From Monilinia fructicola (taxonomy: Eukaryota > Ascomycota > Leotiomycetes > Helotiales > Sclerotiniaceae): a DNA stretch of 64,000 nt. The stretch lies in the NCBI GenBank assembly GCA_008692225.1, contig VICG01000006.1:1-64000 (forward strand), in the 5' to 3' direction. Positions 13,830 through 24,537 of the stretch are shown one piece after another (the stretch's first letter is position 1; each line of letters begins with the position of its first letter). The translations under genes and the position numbers were made by a program. The notes below the pieces were generated by a model. The model ran no database searches. It worked only from the letters and a program-made list of their open reading frames with translations, and was not told the origin of the DNA.

Positions 13830-15842
13830 ATATTAGCAAGAAATTTATGACTTTCGAATGTGTTGTGATGAACTGTTGACTTGCTGGAGGAATTGCTTTG
13901 CTTTATACACGGCGAAGGTTAAATTGCGAGGTGATATATCCTCCCAATCTAAACTAGAATTTCACTTCATTCACCAATAAGTGAATTCGGTTGATAGTTT
14001 GATCAGTCCATCTGTCCGAGCGTGGTTGAATATAGGTTATATGGCATATTCCCCGCAGGTAAGAATCATCGACGGTAACCTTTTCAGAGTTTTACAGTCA
14101 CAAGATATGATTATTCTGGGATATATCGCCACTCATATATCCCATAATGTATTGGATTATTGATTTTTGTGGATTAGAATAAACTAAAACTATATCATAA
14201 GAGTTGTATAACCAAGTGGAAACGACGGCAATATTAAGGCTCTCTGGATAAATGCGGATAAATGTAAATCTATCGTTATCCGCAAAACCCGAATTTCTTG
14301 AATATTTGTTAGACAAAAGGGTTTGAAAATCCTGCTAGAGGTCTAATTAATGAAAGAGAGGCAGTATAAATGACATACCAAACTGTTGAGGGCATAAGTA
14401 TATATGAAATGATTAACCAAGCTGCCTTTGGGGATACAAGATCATGGGTAAGATGCTAACAAAGACACAAACAAGCTGACTATCTAGGTATTAGGTGCTT
14501 ATTTGTGCATTATTATCTCTTTGGGTGAATATACAGAGCCTGGAGTGGACAATTTGATGGAAGTCGATGCCCTTTCAGTGTTTCTAGGCTGATTGAGGTA
14601 GATAAACAACCGTGGTGCATACTTCATGGAGGCACTTCCATTCACCCGTGGCCATTGAAATTCCTCCAGCATTGAAAAACCTCACTCCCAATAAATTGAG
14701 CTTCGTAAACTAATACCTACTATGAAGAGAAATGAGCCCATCCATTGTCTCGCAACGATGTTGAAACCAATCCTCAGGTAAACTCATTAGATGTCAACTT
14801 CAACACAAGATTTAAAGAATTCCGCACAAAGCATAGAGATCTTCAATTTGGCAAATAACCTGTTTCGGTAACAAGGCATATCTATAAAGATTTAAACACA
14901 TTGGTCTGAAGAAGTTCTTTGTATATCGTAGGAGTTTGCCATATCTTGTGGTCAGGCACATCTGGAACTTATGGAAATTTCCCATTTTCAAGATCATCTC
15001 AGCAAGCATCGCATTATTCAGTTTAGTAACCTATGTATGTTTGATGGCAAAGATCTCAGTATGCCTTTCATTGAGATATGACGCTCCGTCATACACTTGT
15101 AAACTTTCAGTGAACTAGCACTGCTATCTTTCAGGACATAAAATACTGTCGTAAACTTCACGTATGAACAGCGAGGAAACAGTACATTGCGGTAGTCCTG
15201 TCCTTGGTTATATGTCTTAGTCTGACTTTGCCAGAGGACCATTCTGAATATTACTGTTAACCCAAATAAGAAAACGTTTTATTATCCAAGGTAACATTAA
15301 ACATGACACATTCATAGAATGATACTCGAAACACTTGTTTGGAAAGGTGCAATGATTCAGTGATGATTCAAATTTCAATCTCATCTATGATTGAGCCAAA
15401 TGTGTATCTAATGTCATTGAAACTAGGTACTAGGTAATCAACGTCTCACGTGTAATCCATATATCATTAGGGGACAAGATCAACTTACTCTTTCAACCAT
15501 TACAGTCACTCATTGACTTCTTGGAGCAGTCAATTCATTCAATTTCTGCATACAGCCCAAAAATGTCCTCGGTTGAGATATGTCACCCATCACCATGGAA
15601 ATGATCACATCAGAACGCATCTTGAATCTGTACAAAGTAAGTGCGATAGGTCAAACTTCATTTCTTAGGTATCTGCTCCAGGTAACTCCCAAATTCATGT
15701 TTCTTTAACCATATACCAATAACACCAAAGGTTCATAGGAATCATTTCGACCAATCCAATGGTCATTCCTCATTTTGAGATTTCCATCTATAAACGACAA
15801 TCCTTCCAAACGCCATACCATTCATGTTTTTCAAAGTCCTCA
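13830..15842. other. Intergenic, nothing recognised
   Basis: Upstream region of the xylanase and downstream region of the small membrane protein gene. Only short overlapping open frames without motifs or codon bias were seen. Normal composition. Confidence 0.5.
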
Positions 15843-16352
15843 TTATAATACAATGACCTCTTCCTCGCTCGTTTCTGTCGTGCTCTCATCAATAGGTGTC
15901 GTTACTTCGTAATGTCGTCCAACGAGAAGTGACATTTCAAAGTCGCGGCTCTCACTCTCATATGTACCATCAAAGCCGCTTGTTGATTTCGCAGCTAGTC
16001 TTTTGGCCTCTCTGGCAACACTCCGTTCCCTACGTACTCGTTCCCTGTCTGCTCTAGCCGCCTTTGCATCCTTCATCGAAATTCTATTGCCACTGACTCG
16101 ACCGAAGATCCACATCTGTATAATAACCATGAAAGCGGTATACCTCCAACATAATGCATTATCTTTATGAACATCAAATGCCCACTCGGAGCCTGGCAAT
16201 GGTCCAAGACTTTCGAAGATTGGATGAGGCGATGTTGACAGGGTTAGAGGAGGTGGTGAGAGGTGAGAGCAAAGGGTATTCAATAGATGTAAGACGAAGG
16301 CGGGATTGAGTAATATGCCTGGGAGAAGATAGGTCGTCGAAAAGAATGACAT
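15843..16352 (-). CDS. Small uncharacterised membrane protein
   Basis: Single-exon frame of 169 residues from the ATG at 16352 (MSFFSTTYLL). An in-frame upstream ATG at 16439 would add 29 residues but lacks the character of the rest. Two hydrophobic segments are visible, about residues 3-26 and 70-88 (the second around YTAFMVIIQMWIFG). They are separated by a Pro/Ser loop and followed by a basic, Arg/Ala-rich coiled segment (ARADRERVRRERSVAREAKR) and an acidic Ser/Thr/Glu tail. This suggests a two-pass membrane protein with a cytosolic charged tail. I do not recognise the family and no function is proposed. Confidence 0.6.
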   Translation of the reverse strand: MSFFSTTYLLPGILLNPAFVLHLLNTLCSHLSPPPLTLSTSPHPIFESLGPLPGSEWAFDVHKDNALCWRYTAFMVIIQMWIFGRVSGNRISMKDAKAARADRERVRRERSVAREAKRLAAKSTSGFDGTYESESRDFEMSLLVGRHYEVTTPIDESTTETSEEEVIVL

Positions 16353-17151
16353 CTTGATTTCGGGGATTAAGAGAAGAGGCTCTAAATTTGAAGGTGTTAG
16401 CATATGAATGATCTTGGAAGGAAGTGATCGAGTATACAATTAATCGCGAGGTGTATGGCAAGTTTCAAATCCCTCACACTCAAGTACCACTACTTCTCTT
16501 GCTTGAACTTGTCAAAAATCGTATGTATTGTTGTACAATATCAAAATCCAACGATTCGGTCCAAAGTATAGTTTTTCGAGTGGCGCAAAAGCTGAATGTA
16601 TTCAATCGGTTGCCGATGTAATCTGACAGGTCTGCGAGGTTTGTGATTTGTGTAAGTGAAAGGGTTGGTGATACTTTTGATCCTCTATCTCCAGATAAGA
16701 AGAGGGACAGGAATGATGGTATGAAGATTTCAATGAAAGTATTTGTATGCAGAGGTTCTTCTCTGATACAATCAAGGAAGAGGATGAGAATACGAGGCTA
16801 TGAAGCTAGAAAAATGAATGCACTATTAATACAATATGTAGGAAAGAAAGCGAAAATGGTGGAGAGGGTGTGATGGGAGGAAGATGGGAGGAAGATGGGT
16901 CAAAATATTGCAACGAAGAGAATTGGGAGGGGGAGGGGGAGGGAGAGGGAAGAGAGGCGGAGACCGAGAGAGAATTCTTTCTCCCTCAAATATTAATTAA
17001 ATTCAAAGAAGGAAGGAACGTACCTCGAATACTACCCGGTAGGTGTTTCTTATATAGAAAAGATCTCTTTTACTCAGAGTCTCCCTATATATAAGAGTTT
17101 ATATATAGGAAGAGAAGGAGGTAATGGATATGAGGTATGATGCTCACACGA

Positions 17152-17265
17152 AGTATATGATATATGATATATGAAGTATATGGAGTATATGGAGTATGTG
17201 AAGTACGTGAAGTACGTGAAGTATATGAAGTATATGAAGTATATGGAGTATGTGGAGTATATGAG
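17152..17265. repeat. 9-bp minisatellite (AGTATATGR)n
   Basis: About twelve imperfect copies of a 9-mer of the form AGTATATGG / AGTATATGA / AGTACGTGA. Open frames across it are repeat artefacts. Confidence 0.85.
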
Positions 17266-17644
17266 TAAATAAATATGAATGATCACTGAGCAGTTACTTG
17301 CAGATGTTGATTTGTAAAATACAATAACAAAACTGGAGATGTAAACAATAAGGGAAATATATAAAACAAGAAATTTCCATCGGCTGTTGATCTATTAAGG
17401 TTATGATATCCATGGATTTTAATAAATAATATATATAAAGAGAGACGACGCGTCTCTTCATATCCTTTTATACATCCATCTTCAATCTATCAAGATCCAT
17501 GGACATTCTCTTCTTCTTATCTTTCTTCCCTTTATGTGCTCTTTTGTATTTCATGATTTTGTATCAAATTGTGGGATTTGATGGATATGATTCTTCGATC
17601 TGAACCAATCAAATAATTCGATATGAGGGAGATGAGGGGAGATG

Positions 17645-17700
17645 AGAGAAGGAAAAGCACAAAAGCACGAAAGCACGAAAGCACGAAAAGATGAATGAAA
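17645..17700. repeat. AAAGCACG-type tandem repeat
   Basis: Several 8-10-bp copies of (A)AAGCACGA in a row, purine-rich. Confidence 0.75.
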
Positions 17701-17921
17701 AGCATGAACAAGTGGGAAAGAAAAAATAATTCTGACATGCGAACTTGTGGGGAACCGAGGTAGGAAATAATAAATGAGAGCCTTATTACTGTACGGATAC
17801 TTGTACTGTACAGAAGTTCTAACCTTAAGTACTCGAGTAATATTGTAATGAGTCGAGGTCTTACAAGTAATCCACATCCACCCGACCTACCTAGTAGGTA
17901 TTCATTGGTAAGCTGGAGGTT

Positions 17922-18004
17922 ATGGATATGGATATGGATATGGATATGGATTTGAATATGGATTTGGATTTGAATTTGGATTTGGATTTAGAGACGGAGA
18001 TGGA
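17922..18004. repeat. GGATAT/GGATTT hexamer repeat
   Basis: Hexamer ATGGAT and diverged TTGGAT copies give an open frame encoding alternating Met-Asp then Leu-Asp. This is a repeat artefact, not a gene. Confidence 0.85.
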
Positions 18005-18342
18005 GTTGAATAGATTTCTTTTTTCTTTTTTCTTATCCTTTTCCATACTATACTATATTCAAGGTTATTTTATGCCAAGTATACAAGTCGGGTATGTCAT
18101 ACATTATTGATTAAGGGTTCATAAGGGATCATCATATTTCATCATATTTCATCATCATCGTCGTTGTTTTTACAAAAGTAATCTTATCTTATTCATGCAA
18201 ATATGTTGGGTTGGTTGTGTTTATTATATATAACCTTATAGGTAAATACCTAGTATATATATATATATATTGGATTCATGGATATATGAATAACTTCAAT
18301 TTTACCACTCTAGGACTTTCATACTTACGGGAGTATAATCAT

Positions 18343-18442
18343 CTGAATGATTGAATGAATGATTGAATGAATGAATGAATAAATGAATGAATGAATAAAT
18401 GATTGAATGAATGAATGAATAAATGATTGAATGAATGAATGG
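18343..18442. repeat. (GAAT)n tetranucleotide repeat
   Basis: Long run of GAATGAAT interspersed with GATT and AAAT variants. A (TA)n tract lies just upstream at about 18,255-18,272. Confidence 0.85.
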
Positions 18443-19003
18443 ATGAGAAGTTTTCTTTCGGTCGTCTTCATCTTCTATCACATGATTCACATGACTAACA
18501 AAAGGATAAGATTCATCTACGGGACGGGTAAATCGTCCGTTGAACTAGAAGTGTTCTCCTTCTACTATAAAAACAAGCTTCATCTTTTCATCTACTCCGT
18601 ACTACAGAGTACCGAGTAGGCTAGTACACGGACTGGTATGCAATTAACCGGAATTCGGATCGGCTAGAAATGGCTAAGACTTTACTATTACAATACAGTC
18701 GGGTACTTTAGTTATCCATGGATCTACTACTCCGTACTGTACAGCATCCTTTAACCTTATCTAAGCCTTGTCTTCAGCCTCATCTTGGCTACGTTAGCCA
18801 CATACTCATCAAATAAGGTTAAGGTTATTATAACGCCACAAAAAGATTGAGTAGCCACGTTTAACTTTCAAAACGAGGCTACCAATCTGATTCATCTACA
18901 TACTCTGTACAATATCACAACGTGAACAAGATATTTCTCCCTCAATGAAATTTCAATTGTAACAATAACAACAACTAACTGTCAACCACTCCCGATTGAA
19001 ATC

Positions 19004-19822
19004 ATGGTTTGTACTCTTCAAATTCATTCCTCAAAATTTCATCTACTTACCTCCGTATCTCTAAACTAACTTCGGTGATAGAATACTTTATTCAATACCG
19101 CACTTAAACAATCTACCTCTCTCCGTAGAGATCTATCATCACTTTCTCCACCCGAAGCACAACCCCTCACTCCATCACTCCTTGGTCAAATATCCTCATC
19201 TCTCACCTCATTTTCACGAACCCTTGATTCCTACGCTTCCCTTCAATCCGCCGAATTAAATCCTTCAAAGAAAGAAAAGGCTTATGAACGATTAACCACA
19301 TTCCGTTCCGAACTACAATACTATCGCTCTCAGTTCGCAGCTCTCAAGGCGCAAAATGAAGATAATCAGACGCAGATAGATAGAGGGGAATTACTTGGAA
19401 GGAGACCTCATCATACATCTACACCCGAAAATCCCTATGCAAATACATCCAGCGCGAATGCTGCTCGGGATAGCCCATGGAGACGAGAAGGTGGTCCTGG
19501 TGGTAGTCAACTTTCTATGAATAGTGGAGATTATACTAGGGAAACACATGCTTTGCGAGAACAGTCTTTCTTCCAGAATACGCATAGTGCATTAGATGAA
19601 TATCTGGCTCGTGGCCAAGCAGTCTTGGGTGATCTGGGTCAACAACGAGAAATGTTGAAAGGAACGCAGAAGAGATTGTATAGTGTAGCGAACACTTTGG
19701 GTGTATCGGGTGATACTATTCGAATGATCGAAAGACGTGCAAAGCAGGATAAATGGATCTTTGGAATTGGGGTGGTTGTGTTCTTTGCCTTCTGCTGGCT
19801 TGTCTTGCATTTTCTGAGATGA
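19004..19822 (+). CDS. bos1: Bos1-type Qb-SNARE (ER-Golgi transport)
   Basis: Tail-anchored Qb-SNARE acting with Sed5, Bet1 and Sec22 in ER-to-Golgi vesicle fusion (family knowledge). Exon 1 is only the ATG (19004-19006). The intron is 19007-19081 (GTTTGT donor, CTAAC branch, TAG acceptor) and exon 2 is 19082-19822, giving 247 aa. The protein begins MNTLFNTALKQSTSLRRDL, as expected for this family. Residues about 150-222 form the SNARE heptad region, and the C-terminus is a single hydrophobic anchor (WIFGIGVVVFFAFCWLVLHF) ending two residues later. The reading frame of exon 2 is intact and has no other Met near its start, which is why the one-codon exon is needed. Confidence 0.88.
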
Positions 19823-20248
19823 GACAATGAATTGCTCGGTAATCTTTGGGATGAAAGGAGAAAACTCGAGATGATTGTGGGGCTTGGGATTTGTATGAGT
19901 AGTGGAAAGTTGTGGTTTTCATGAAAGTTTAAGCGTGGAGTCGGGAGTTTTTATTCGGCTCAAAAAGGGGGTGGGGTTCGTGCACCATCTAGCGCTTGGG
20001 ATTTTGATTTTGATGGGAAGAATGGAATTTATCAACACAGTTCCATTGGGATGTTAGCCAAATTATCTTTCCTTTGGATCTTGCAAGTAAGGTCCAGTAT
20101 GTGTCTGGTCAATTTTCATGGGTTGAGTATAATGAGGCATCTCATCTGATACCCCAGACATTCATCATCGAAAATGCAGTGCATTAATCCTATCTCATTC
20201 GTCAATCCTTCCTGTCCTTGATATAGCTCTTCCAGATACGAACATGAC
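19823..20248. other. Intergenic between convergent genes
   Basis: 3' flanks of bos1 (+) and the small minus-strand gene; nothing else seen. Confidence 0.5.
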
Positions 20249-20776
20249 TCAATCCCAATCCTCAATATCCGTAACGACTTCTGGCGTAGCCTGAGCCATC
20301 GCAGTCGGTTGCCTTCCATACTTCCTTTTGCGCCATGCAAACCGTGGTCTTCTTCCCATACCCCCATGAGCGTCTTCAGTGTCCGCCAATTCCCCTTCGT
20401 CGAGTTCCTCATCGATCATCCTGAAGAGTATAGCTTCGGCCACTTGTCCACCCCCACTAACAGGCTCTGCATGGTCCAACTTTTCGCCGATCGTTCCACG
20501 AGATCTAATTTCCCAGACTGTCTTGGTTGGTCTCCATGCTGATGCGGCGTCTTGGTAAATTGTGCTACGTGTGTTGTCATTAGGAAATCCCCTGGGATCA
20601 TTCCTGTTGTCCTGTGTTGAAATTCGAAGGCTGTACGCGCAAGGTTTCTCATCTAGATTCTTCTGTTTGTTAGTCCAAACATCTCATGTGGGCTTCACAA
20701 TGCGTACATCTTGATGACGGTGCTTCCGCTTTTTCGGTATATCTACAGGCATTGACGTATGCTGATTCAAGGTCAT
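20249..20776 (-). CDS. Small hypothetical protein with basic N-terminus
   Basis: Proposed two-exon gene: exon 1 20708-20776, a 45-bp intron 20663-20707 (weak GTACGC donor, CTAAC then CAG), exon 2 20249-20662, giving 160 aa. The N-terminus carries a PKKRKHRH cluster like a nuclear localisation signal. The middle contains TKTVWEIRSRGTIGEKLDH, followed by a very acidic run (IDEELDEGELADTEDAHGG), a basic run (RRPRFAWRKRKYGRQ) and a DIEDWD end. The alternating charge and long open frame argue for a real gene. The start and the short intron are inferred, and the protein could begin at a later Met. Family not recognised. Confidence 0.5.
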
Positions 20777-22158
20777 TATCAAATACCTATTCACGTTTGA
20801 TACTTGCAAAGATGGAGGGGAGGCAATGGTGAATATTAAGTGCCAGAGGAGTAAAGAAATCACGGGTTGTGAACTGAACAGAGTTACCGGGCTATTCTTT
20901 TATGTTACTTCCAATAGTATGATGGCCTATTACTAGTTGCAACGGTTGTTGGTATCCCCCTGAGAATGAGGAATGCTACTCTCCGCAAGCAATGGTTATG
21001 TGATAGGTACGATCTGTGAATTGCTGATTGAAATCCCTTTGTTTCAGCTAAACCAAAGTAATATCTAGTTAGATTTCAATAAAAGAGTGGTAAAATCCTT
21101 CTCCAACGATAATTCTTACTCGTCCAGTTTACATGGGCCAACCCAGTATTTAACCTATGCTTAAAGGAGGGGAGCATCAATTCGGTAATAACTTCATAAC
21201 AGTGTAGAGTTACCACTCGTTTTCTAGTATTTTACTTGTCACTGTTCAAAGATTACCGCCGTGACGGCCCACATCTGACCGTCTACGCTGGCGGTTTTTG
21301 AGGGTGAATAATTCGCTTCCAGGGTGCTTGCCGGAAGTCTTTCCTCATCAGCTCATTTCCAATCTTTAAGCGCTGACCCGAGGGGATGGTAACGAATCAT
21401 GTTGCTGACAGGCAGGCTCACTTCATGATGTTCCTGCACAGAACCCTGCACAAGGAAAAGATCAACAAACTATAGCGAATAATACTTTGAGGGAATGATG
21501 CACGGGATTCAATAACTAGGTTGTGGCTGGCCATGCCTTAGGGTATGATAAGAGGATATCTGTCAAACAGCGAACGACGGGACATGACTTGGCTCCAATC
21601 CTTCAAGTCCCCGAGTATGGGAACACACCGGGCGCTAAGAACTCAAGTGTTGGTATACATCTCGATGAATGATGTTGGTTTGATAGTTGTGTTGATAGCT
21701 TCTGTTTGTCACATTTAATATCTCGTATGCATTAAACGCATCCCAAGCGGCTATTTTTCAAGGTTGCGGGGGGTTTTACATTATGATCATCTCTGGGATC
21801 TTTTCTCTTTTGGTTAAATTTTGGATTAAACTAGGCGGTCAAAGTTCTTTCGACAAGGACAATATGGTGTGATTGACTCTTAGAGAAGTGGAAACAAGCC
21901 TCTTGGGCTAGCATTGCCAGAATGTAACAGTTGGGTGGCTTAAAAAAGAAATGAATCCGCACCATTACGCTTCATGATTTGTTAGGGTCTGATTCTAAGG
22001 ATTGTTTATGGGGGTAACCAATTGTAGAATTCAGCTCACAGCACCTGTCGCTTATATATGACAGGAACTAATCCAAAAGCCTTGAGCAACCCAAGATATT
22101 GTTGACATTCAAACTCACTTCTCCCTTTCGTTGTATTTTTGAAACGGAACATTTCAAT
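20777..22158. other. Intergenic, promoter side of two divergent genes
   Basis: 1.4 kb of ordinary composition between a minus-strand and a plus-strand gene. No coding structure, repeat or RNA gene recognised. Confidence 0.5.
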
Positions 22159-24537
22159 ATGAAGATCGCATGCTTGCAATTCTCACCAGTCTTAGGGGAT
22201 GTCGATAATAACTTAACACGAGCAGATGCAGTCCTAGCTAAAGCAAATGTACAAGACTTAGATTTGCTTGTATTGCCTGAATTGGCGTTTTCTGGTAAGT
22301 CGTACCTAATTCCACATCATCAGAATACTCTATCTGCATTTTGCCTGCGTTTCCCCAACCGACAATTGTCAACCTCCCTGCCAGTGCACATCAAGGAATT
22401 CGTTTGTTGGGTGAAACTATATTTCGCTTGATCACAGTCGCACGATCAATACCCCTATATATTTTGTACAACTCCAGACGACGAGATATTTTCCCTTCAT
22501 TCTCTCAACTTGTCAGCCTTTTCGCACACGGACTATTTTATTGGTCTTGCAAGTCGAATTTCGTAGAGGGGCCGACTCTTTGTCTCGACTTGAGCTTTAT
22601 CATTGTCCATACTCACGTCTATGACATTTTGATGCAATTCATTGCTTGCCTGTCAAACTATCATCGCTCAATATTAGCTTTTGTGGTTAAATATGCTTAG
22701 CTTTAGCGTGGATCGCAACCTTCCGTCTTGACATGGAATCGTCTTGGGAACAGTTTCCATCAAACGAATCGCACACTCTTCCCAAAGCTTATACTCTTTC
22801 TGGTTGAAAAACTTACAGTCGCCGACACGTTAAGCTAACTATGTATAGGATACAATTTCAAGTCGCTTCAACATATATCACCATACCTCGAGCCCACAAC
22901 ATCAGGCATTTCCTCATTATGGGCCCGCACTACAGCCCTCAAACACGACTGCGTCGTGATTGTTGGGTATCCCGAGAAAGTTGACATTAGTCCAAAGTGG
23001 CCTGGTAAGCTGTCAAACTCCACCAACTCTTTCTCCGTACCCCGCTAACAATTTATAACCTCAGCTTCTCCTGAATACTATAACAGCGCAATTACGGTCA
23101 ATAAGGATGGAGAAACCATTGCGAATTATAGAAAGTCCTTCCTATATCATACCGATTCCAAGTGGGCTTTGGAGGGCCCGGATGGATTCTTTGATGGTGA
23201 GATTGACGGGCTTGGCAACGTTGCTATCGGAATTTGTAAGTGGCCAACCAGATCGTTTGAGCGTGAGTAGAATATTCAATACCTCAAGTAATTTACTGAC
23301 CTGTTCAAGGCATGGATCTTAAGTGAGCATTCCACTCCTATTTTCTCTTATCCACCTCTACTAACATATTACAAATCAGTCCATATAAATTTGAAGCTCC
23401 GTGGAGTGCCTGGGAGTTTGCATATCATATCATACACAAGCAAGCCAACGTTGTCGTACTTTCTATGGCCTGGCGAACTCGAGAAGACGTTCGGAGTTAT
23501 AGTAGACAACCAAAGGAGCCCGACATGGATACCCTTGCCTATTGGTTGGCAAGGCTTGAGCCTGTTATTCGAGCTGAACAAAAGGGCGAGATCATTGTCG
23601 TGTTTGCCAATAGAACCGGAGTTGAGGACGATGCTGTTTATACGGGTACAAGTGCAGTACTAGGAATTTGTGGTGGAGAAGTCAAAGTTTATGGTCTTCT
23701 CGGTCGCGGAGACAAAGAACTGCTTGTCGTTGATACCAGTGTGCGACCAAAAGCCAAGCTTGTTGCAGATCCCAGGCCATCTTCATCTGAGAAGTCAAGT
23801 TCGGATACTTCGAAGAGTTCTCGTAGTGGCTCACCTGCCTCTTCGGCATCCAATAAGAACGACAAGTCGAAAAAAAACCGAATCCAAAGTTCCTCCAAGA
23901 CTCGATCCAAGCAAGCTAGATAAACGCGACAAGTCTAACAATTCCAGCATCGATGAAATCTTAAATACTGTAACACCTATATCACCAGTTGAGCCGATGT
24001 CTCCGCACGCATATTTCTCTACCTTGGGCAAAAAGAAGAGCAAGTCTCATGAGAAGCCACCTACAATTAAACCACCCACAAATCTCGATGCCTCGGTGTT
24101 AGGATCTTCATTTGACAGAACTCCCACACCATTTCCCGTTCCAAAAGCCGCAGCAAATACCTCGATCACATCTCCAGTCCCCATACCACCACCAATCATC
24201 CCTTCCAAACCTTCCAAACCTTCTACGGCTAGCAACGGTCGACCTTTAACCCCACCAACATCGCCATGTGTACCAACTCCTTCGAAAAACCTCTTTTCGT
24301 CCTGTATCCCCAAAATCTAGGAATGCTAGCCGGACTAGACCTATTAAAAAAGAGCCTGTAATCATATCTTCTGAAGATCTCATTCAAGACTCGGATATCA
24401 TTGCTTCGATTATAGGTATTATAGAAGAGAAGAAGCCAAAATCTGCTAGTTTGGATTCATCGAAGTTACCTCACACTTTATCTCCGACTCCCACAAGGAG
24501 GACTCTTTCTCCTCGGCCGAAGAGTACAGTATGGTGA
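22159..24537 (+). CDS. nta1: Nta1-type protein N-terminal amidase (carbon-nitrogen hydrolase)
   Basis: Deamidates N-terminal Asn/Gln so proteins enter the Arg/N-degron pathway (family knowledge). Exons 22159-22294, 22849-23004, 23065-23235, 23310-23322, 23380-24537. All introns are GT-AG; the first is 554 bp, long for this genome. The nitrilase-fold triad is visible: Glu41 in LLVLPELAFSG, Lys121 in NYRKSFLYH and Cys155 in GICMDLNPYKF; the Cys codon is split by an intron and a 13-nt exon follows. The C-terminal third is a Ser/Pro/Lys-rich low-complexity tail, longer than in yeast Nta1. The tail is broken by two +1 shifts, at an A8 run (23870-23877) and a T4 run (24294-24297). Corrected length 543 aa. 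Confidence 0.88.
22295..22848 (+). other. Long first intron of the amidase gene
   Basis: GTAAGT donor at 22295, CTAAC branch and TAG acceptor at 22848. At 554 bp it is about tenfold longer than most introns here. The open frames inside it look non-coding, and I saw no snoRNA box pair or mobile element. Confidence 0.7.

Larger units (their letters stand above)
16440..19003. other. Intergenic region rich in simple repeats
   Basis: No gene recognised. The region holds a series of purine-rich or pyrimidine-rich microsatellites, listed separately, between two genes transcribed away from each other. It probably contains the promoter and 5' leader of bos1 in its last few hundred bases. Confidence 0.6.

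Noticed and set aside
17152..17265. Regular repeats resembling a CRISPR array
   Set aside because: Units are contiguous without spacers, and the genome is eukaryotic.
17074..17286. Ile/Tyr/Phe repeat frame on the minus strand
   Set aside because: Translation of the 9-bp minisatellite.
17922..18110. Open frame starting with alternating Met-Asp
   Set aside because: It is the translation of a hexamer repeat, not a protein gene.
22341..22700. 119-codon frame
   Set aside because: Lies within the first intron of the amidase gene and lacks motifs.
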